Shown in pieces: positions 6,346-9,881 of a DNA stretch of 9,881 nt (positions within the stretch are counted from its first letter, which is position 1; each line of letters begins with the position of its first letter). The translations under genes and the position numbers were made by a program. A model generated the notes under the pieces. The model ran no database searches, was not told the DNA's origin, and saw only the letters and a program-made list of their open reading frames with translations. This stretch comes from Oceanihabitans sp. (GTDB lineage Bacteria; Bacteroidota; Bacteroidia; Flavobacteriales; Flavobacteriaceae): positions 1 through 9,881 of the forward strand of contig JAGPUY010000433.1 in the NCBI GenBank assembly GCA_018067265.1. The letters are read 5' to 3'.

Positions 6346-7707
6346 TTATTGTATTACTAGCTTTTTAGTGCGTGTAGATTCTTCCGAAATAATAGTTGCA
6401 ATATACAAACCAGCACTTAGGCTAGATACGTCTAAGGTGTTATTACCTTGTTCTATTTGTTTTTCTAAAAGAAACTGACCACTTACGGTATACAAGGCTA
6501 ATTGCGCAACAGGAACATTTAAAGTAATGTTTACTTGTGTAGTTGCTGGATTAGGGTACATTCTAAAATCTATGTCTACCACTTCTACTGTAGACAAGGT
6601 TTGACATTCTCCTTCATCTGCAACAAAATTACAAGTGGCATCTACTTCCCAATCATTTAAATAACTAGCAGAAGTATTGTCTACAAAAACACAAGTTAAA
6701 CTTTGATTTTGCGTTACTACAAACTGATTTATGCGATGGTTATTTCCATTTCTAATATCTATATCCGTTAACAAGTTATTCTCGGCATTTATATATTTTA
6801 CATCTGGATTATTAGAAATATCTAAACTTTGAATTTGATTGTTTTGCGTATATAATAAAAACAAATCGGCGGCATTATTTAAATCGATACTCGTAAGGTT
6901 GTTATTATTACAAAGTAAACGCTTTAAGTCTGTATTAGCACTGATGTCTAAATTACTTAAATTATTATTTGTGCAACTAAAATAGCTTAACGAAGCATTA
7001 CTGGAAACATCTATAATATTCAAGTTATTATTATCGCATGTTAGCGTTTCTAAAGCTGTATTTGCAGAAACATCCAATGTACTTAGGTTGTTTTCAGAAA
7101 TAAATAAATGCTCTAAATTTAAGTTACTTGCAAAATTGATGCTAGACAGATTATTATAATAACATCTCAAATCCTTTAAACTAGCATTTGCAGACACATC
7201 TAAAACACTAATATTATTCAGATTACAATACAGGTATTCCAATTGTGAATTATTACTAACATCCAAACTGTTCAAATTATTATTACTAATAAAAACACTT
7301 CTTAAGGCAGCATTGGAAGCTACATTTAACGTAGATAAACTATTGTTATCTGCATCTAATAGTTCTAAATACGGATTAAAACTTAAATCTAATGTGGTTA
7401 TATGGTTATTATAAGCAAACAAATATTTTAAATTTTTAAAAGCTTCTATTCCAGAAAGGTCCGTAACACCAATATTACCAATAAACAAGGTCGTTACGGC
7501 GGAAGCATCACTATTTAATATATTACCATTTAAACCATTGGTATCTATATTTAATGAAATAAGCGCTTGCTCAAAAGTGGCGTCTGGAATGGAGGTAGTT
7601 TGGGAATGTAGGTTTATACTATTTAATAAAACAAGCGATAAAAATAAATGGAGCTTAAAATTATAAAAATAGTTAAACACTACATTTCGAAAAGTGATTA
7701 ATAGCAT
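6346..7707 (-). CDS. Secreted leucine-rich-repeat protein with T9SS sorting domain
   Basis: The product is 453 residues. The N-terminal 36 residues include the hydrophobic core LHLFLSLVLLNS and end at LHSQ, a plausible signal peptide with an unusually long N-region; no other in-frame ATG is available. Residues 40-92 form the N-terminal segment common to flavobacterial LRR proteins (SIPDATFEQALISLNID, then VTTLFIGNIGVTDLSGIEAF). Residues 93-323 are 11 consecutive LRR units of exactly 21 residues, with consensus LxxLxCxNNNLxxLDVSxNxx. A Cys-containing cap follows (C339, C359, C368). Residues about 381-453 are a type A T9SS C-terminal domain: FRMYPNPATTQVNITL, LYTVSGQ, LDVSSLSAGLYIATI and a final KKLVIQ. 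T9SS would carry it across the outer membrane and release or anchor it at the surface. LRR solenoids bind proteins or glycans; the ligand is unknown, and adhesion is a guess. Confidence 0.95.
   Translation of the reverse strand: MLLITFRNVVFNYFYNFKLHLFLSLVLLNSINLHSQTTSIPDATFEQALISLNIDTNGLNGNILNSDASAVTTLFIGNIGVTDLSGIEAFKNLKYLFAYNNHITTLDLSFNPYLELLDADNNSLSTLNVASNAALRSVFISNNNLNSLDVSNNSQLEYLYCNLNNISVLDVSANASLKDLRCYYNNLSSINFASNLNLEHLFISENNLSTLDVSANTALETLTCDNNNLNIIDVSSNASLSYFSCTNNNLSNLDISANTDLKRLLCNNNNLTSIDLNNAADLFLLYTQNNQIQSLDISNNPDVKYINAENNLLTDIDIRNGNNHRINQFVVTQNQSLTCVFVDNTSASYLNDWEVDATCNFVADEGECQTLSTVEVVDIDFRMYPNPATTQVNITLNVPVAQLALYTVSGQFLLEKQIEQGNNTLDVSSLSAGLYIATIISEESTRTKKLVIQ
6739..7431 (-). 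repeat. Eleven in-frame 63-bp LRR coding repeats
   Basis: These bases encode residues 93-323 of the LRR protein. Unit starts fall at residues 93, 114, 135, 156, 177, 198, 219, 240, 261, 282 and 303, with no insertion or deletion. The asparagine ladder (NNNL) and the LDVS or LDIS strand recur in almost every unit. Five units carry Cys at position 6 (C161, C182, C224, C245, C266). The units are related at protein level but diverged in DNA. Confidence 0.9.
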
Positions 7708-7825
7708 ATCTTTCTTTCTTAACGTATTGATAGTGTTGCACTAACAATTAATATGCTGCAATATGCTAACTAAAACTGTAACTTCCTCTTATAATCGTTA
7801 TTCTGTTTTTTTACTCGTTTAATTA

Positions 7826-8215
7826 CTAATTGTTTAACCTATCGTTCACAAATTCTACCTTTGTTTTATTGTGTGGCTTCGCTTTTCCATCTTTATCTAA
7901 ATTAACCATTACTATTTTTTCTATGGTAATAATAGTTTCTCTTGTCATCATATTTCTAACCTCACAACGCACGGTTAAAGACGACTTTCCGAACTTTACT
8001 GCATCGATTCCTATTTCTATAATATCCCCTTGTATTGCGGAGCTTTTAAAATCTATCTCGGTAATAAATTTGGTGACCACTTGTTGGTTTTCTAGTTGTA
8101 CAACTGCGTAAAGAGCTGCTTCTTCATCTATCCATTCTAAAAGTCTACCACCAAACAACGTTCCGTTTGGGTTTAAATCTTCTGGTTTTATCCATTTTCT
8201 TGTGTGAAATCTCAT
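7826..8215 (-). CDS. Hotdog-fold acyl-CoA thioesterase (YciA-like)
   Basis: The product is 129 residues, a typical length for a single hotdog domain. The signature PEDLNPNGTLFGGRLLEWIDEEAA at residues 11-34 is the YciA/BFIT-type acyl-CoA thioesterase motif: N15, G18, the FGG turn, then W28-I-D30-E31 on the central helix, where the acidic residue (D30) is the expected catalytic carboxylate. The strands VVTKFITEIDFKSSAIQGDIIEI and KSSLTVRCEVRN complete the sheet, and MVNLDKDGKAKPH is the usual family ending. It hydrolyses acyl-CoA to the free acid and CoA in the cytosol, probably as a hexamer; substrate range cannot be read from the sequence. Its start lies 3 nt after the DUF72 stop, so the two are almost certainly one transcript with DUF72 first. 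No clear terminator hairpin follows. Confidence 0.92.
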   Translation of the reverse strand: MRFHTRKWIKPEDLNPNGTLFGGRLLEWIDEEAALYAVVQLENQQVVTKFITEIDFKSSAIQGDIIEIGIDAVKFGKSSLTVRCEVRNMMTRETIITIEKIVMVNLDKDGKAKPHNKTKVEFVNDRLNN

Positions 8216-8218
8216 ATA

Positions 8219-9106
8219 TTATAATAGTTTTTGTTGCAAATCTTGATTCGGTATTTTAAGATTGCAGTTTAATTCTTTGTTTAATTTTTCTATAAAATAA
8301 GCAGAAAGCAAGGGCGATTCTTTTTCCATATTTTGATGAATAAAAAAGTCTATTTCTTTTACACCTTGGTCGTTCCATATTTTTAACCTTTCTACCCAAT
8401 CATCTAATCTAGTATAATCGCTTTCATGATTTGCGCCAACATAACGCACAAAAGCAGTGCTATTGGTTAATCGCATGTGTAGTAAATCTCTTCTACCTGC
8501 AGTATCTACAAGGACGTTGGATATATTGTTTTCTTCTAAAAGGGAATACAAATCTTCTGCAACAGCAGCATCATTATACCAATTAGTATGTCTAAACTCG
8601 ATTGCTAAAGGAATTTCTTTTGGCCAAGATTCTACAAAGCTTATTACTTTATTAAAATCCTTTGGTGCAAAATTACTATGCATTTGCAAAAAGATAGTTC
8701 CTAGTTTTTCTTTAAGATTCACCGCGTTATTGAGATAATTATTAACAACCTCTCCTACTTCATTTAAACGTTTCCAATGACTAATTTCTTGGTTTAGCTT
8801 CGGAAAGAATTTAAATCCCTTAGGTGTTTTTTCATACCAAGTTGCAAATTGTTCCGCAGAAAAAATTCTGTAAAACGTAGCATTTAATTCTATGGCATTA
8901 AACTGACTAGAATAATAGCCTAATTCATCTTTGGTGCCTCTTGGATAAAAGCCTTTTAAATCCGCTCTATTCCATTTTGCGCAACCAACAAATATCTCTG
9001 GATCCTGTTTTACTTTTAAGGTATTTAAAACGCTAAACGTGTCTTTATGATCTTGAGGCAATGTGAAATCTATTAATTCTGGATGTTCTACGCTTCCAAA
9101 TTTCAT
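8219..9106 (-). CDS. DUF72 (YecE-like) TIM-barrel protein
   Basis: The product is 295 residues. Conserved DUF72 landmarks appear in order: IFVGCAKWNRADLKGFYP (38-55), LGYYSSQFNAIELNATFYR (62-80), W90 and FKFFPKLNQEISH (98-110), IFLQMHSNFAP (138-148), LAIEFRHTNWY (167-177), NVLVDTAGRRD (197-207), VRYVGANH (220-227) and IDFFIHQNMEKESP (252-265). About 36 residues precede the first barrel strand and include DFTLPQDHKDT, an N-terminal extension I believe is common in Bacteroidota members. The family is widespread, probably cytosolic, and has no firmly established activity; the conserved Glu, Arg, His and Trp residues suggest an active site at the barrel mouth. The gene leads a two-gene unit with the thioesterase. 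Upstream are TATCTTTA at 9134-9141 (minus strand), 27 nt from the ATG, and the inverted repeat at 9142-9198. Confidence 0.93.
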   Translation of the reverse strand: MKFGSVEHPELIDFTLPQDHKDTFSVLNTLKVKQDPEIFVGCAKWNRADLKGFYPRGTKDELGYYSSQFNAIELNATFYRIFSAEQFATWYEKTPKGFKFFPKLNQEISHWKRLNEVGEVVNNYLNNAVNLKEKLGTIFLQMHSNFAPKDFNKVISFVESWPKEIPLAIEFRHTNWYNDAAVAEDLYSLLEENNISNVLVDTAGRRDLLHMRLTNSTAFVRYVGANHESDYTRLDDWVERLKIWNDQGVKEIDFFIHQNMEKESPLLSAYFIEKLNKELNCNLKIPNQDLQQKLL

Positions 9107-9133
9107 GCTTTATTTGTATTGAAAAACTTTAGG

Positions 9134-9141
9134 TAAAGATA
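9134..9141 (-). promoter_or_regulatory. Candidate -7 element for the DUF72-thioesterase unit
   Basis: The minus-strand TATCTTTA is one base from TAnnTTTG. A TTTA at 9161-9164 (minus strand), one base from the TTTG -33 element, is spaced exactly 19 nt away. The ATG at 9106 is 27 nt downstream. The same TATCTTTA octamer precedes the M16 gene. Both elements are imperfect and the region is AT-rich, so confidence is limited. Confidence 0.4.
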
Positions 9142-9198
9142 CCAAAATATCGCTTGTTAATAAACTGGTTAACAAGTAAAAATGCGATGCTATTTTGG
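9142..9198. promoter_or_regulatory. 57-bp nested inverted repeat, candidate operator in a divergent promoter region
   Basis: Three paired blocks share one approximate centre. CCAAAATA (9142-9149) pairs with TATTTTGG (9191-9198). TCGC (9150-9153) pairs with GCGA (9184-9187). CTTGTTAA (9153-9160) pairs with TTAACAAG (9169-9176) across an 8-nt spacer. The element abuts the candidate -7 box of the DUF72 gene and covers its spacer and -33 region. On the other side it contains a TTTG (9194-9197) that could be the -33 box of the gene at 9238. The symmetry is seen directly; operator function is inferred. Confidence 0.5.
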
Positions 9199-9237
9199 GA
9201 GATATATAATATCTAATTTTATTAAAAACTTATACTC

Positions 9238-9654
9238 ATGAATACTAGAGACTTACATTTAAAGCAAGCACGTCCGGAAATAGCTTCTATAATTATTAGT
9301 GATGACATGACTAGCGACGAACGTTTTCAAAACCTTGTACTTAGACCAGTAGCAAAATTACAAGTACCTTTATTTATTGAAGTTTTTAAAAATTATGCTA
9401 AAAAGCATAAGAACGTTTTTTACGAGCTATCTATTGAAAAACGCATCTGTTATATTGAAAATGCCTTACAAAAAGATATGAAGCTTAGAAACGCTTTAAA
9501 AGGAATGATGATTGGTTTATTTACTACGGAAGAATATCTTATTTACATTAAAAATTCTTCGGCATTAAACAAACGGATGATGTCTATTGTTAGAGACCAA
9601 TTACTTGGTCACATACAACTTTTGGATAAAGCAGAATTACTAGCTGCTGTTTAA
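9238..9654 (+). CDS. Conserved-looking cytosolic alpha-helical protein of unknown function
   Basis: The product is 138 residues with no signal peptide, membrane segment or metal-binding motif. It is charged and predicted largely helical: DDMTSDERFQNLVLRPVAKL, PLFIEVFKNYAKKHKNVFYEL, EKRICYIENALQKDMKLRNALKG, TTEEYLIYIKNSSALNKRMMSIVRDQLL. The ATG at 9238 follows an AT-rich leader. A TAATTTTA at 9214-9221 is one base off the -7 consensus, with TTTG at 9194-9197 as a short-spaced (16 nt) -33 candidate. From memory, similar flavobacterial proteins are sometimes labelled glyoxalase, but no His/Glu metal-site pattern of the glyoxalase (VOC) fold is visible and I do not adopt that name. The gene diverges from the DUF72-thioesterase unit across the nested inverted repeat, which may regulate both. 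Codon use resembles its neighbours. Confidence 0.8.
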   Translation: MNTRDLHLKQARPEIASIIISDDMTSDERFQNLVLRPVAKLQVPLFIEVFKNYAKKHKNVFYELSIEKRICYIENALQKDMKLRNALKGMMIGLFTTEEYLIYIKNSSALNKRMMSIVRDQLLGHIQLLDKAELLAAV

Positions 9655-9881
9655 GCATAAATACTGTTAGTATCTATCTTTTCAATTCCATTATACTTAA
9701 TAATTGTTCTAATTTTGTGCTGTTAATTAATTTTAAAATTAACAGCACGAAGTACACTATTCTGGAGATATTAGAGAAAGAGACTTTCAATATAATTTAA
9801 CTGAATATTACTCAGATTATTAATAAAACTCACGACAATCAAATCAACGACACACCATTTAAATCTGTAGTTAGCACATCG
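9655..9881. other. Terminal stretch without a supportable gene
   Basis: Apart from the stem-loop at 9713-9752 these 227 bases show only short open frames with no ATG. The plus-strand frame 9743-9823 (26 codons) reads protein-like (YSGDIRERDFQYNLTEYY) but begins at a stop and has no start codon. Another plus frame is open for its last 27 codons to the window edge. A minus frame entering from the right edge gives 36 open codons. A gene or gene remnant may start beyond the edge, but none can be called here. Confidence 0.5.
9713..9752. repeat. Long stem-loop without a T tract
   Basis: GTGCTGTTAATT (9717-9728) pairs perfectly with AATTAACAGCAC (9737-9748) across an 8-nt AATTTTAA loop. The stem can extend four more pairs outward (TTTT with GAAG, two of them wobbles). 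It begins 58 nt after the stop of the gene at 9238. Neither strand has a following T tract, so it is not a standard intrinsic terminator. It may block RNA 3'-end decay or be a remnant of a repeat element. Confidence 0.6.

Noticed and set aside
6739..7431. Regular 63-bp periodicity considered as a CRISPR array or satellite repeat
   Set aside because: The repeats are in frame, diverged in DNA and encode LRR units; there are no identical repeats with unique spacers.
9238..9654. Glyoxalase / VOC-family label
   Set aside because: No VOC beta-alpha-beta-beta-beta pattern and no His/Glu metal ligands are visible; the protein looks helical.
9743..9823. 26-codon protein-like frame after the stem-loop
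   Set aside because: It begins directly after a stop, has no start codon and ends at TAA TAA. It is too short to call even as a pseudogene without a homology match.
1..9881. Mobile element, prophage, toxin-antitoxin or defence system
   Set aside because: No transposase, integrase, att-like direct repeats, nuclease or paired small ORFs were found on either strand, and base composition looks even throughout.

Overview
The window is AT-rich and reads as chromosome of a member of the Flavobacteriaceae (Bacteroidota). The family-level evidence is a C-terminal type IX secretion (T9SS) sorting domain on a leucine-rich-repeat protein, several lipoproteins with typical Bacteroidota lipoboxes, TAnnTTTG-type -7 promoter elements instead of sigma70 boxes, A-rich leaders without strong Shine-Dalgarno sites, and a TlpA-like thioredoxin lipoprotein. 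No tRNA, rRNA, CRISPR array, integrase or transposase was found. The content looks like envelope and housekeeping functions, not a mobile island.

Layout. 1-369 (-) is the N-terminal part of an RlmI-type rRNA methyltransferase cut by the window edge. It diverges from a small secreted protein of unknown function (522-824, +), which ends at an imperfect hairpin terminator. An OmpA-C/Pal-like lipoprotein follows (960-1814, +). It converges on a large M16 metallopeptidase lipoprotein (1891-4755, -), and a strong bidirectional terminator lies between them. The M16 gene diverges from a DUF3817 membrane protein (4855-5142, +), followed 28 nt later by a TlpA-like thioredoxin lipoprotein (5171-6343, +). 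That gene runs head-on, with 2 bp between stop codons, into an exported LRR protein (6346-7707, -). Behind the LRR gene, on the same strand, is a tight two-gene unit: a DUF72 protein (8219-9106, -) and a hotdog acyl-CoA thioesterase (7826-8215, -). A 57-bp nested inverted repeat separates DUF72 from a divergent uncharacterised cytosolic protein (9238-9654, +). The last 227 bases hold a long stem-loop but no gene I can support.

Function. Five of the ten genes encode secreted or envelope-anchored products: the small secreted protein, the OmpA lipoprotein, the M16 peptidase, the thioredoxin lipoprotein and the T9SS cargo. They do not form one obvious pathway. The most useful leads are regulatory and architectural: the operator-like nested palindrome at 9142-9198, two near-identical terminators 1 kb apart, the M16 protein with one live and one dead half plus a duplicated C-terminal motif, and 11 exactly phased 21-residue LRR units. 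I see no clear candidate for a new multi-gene system.
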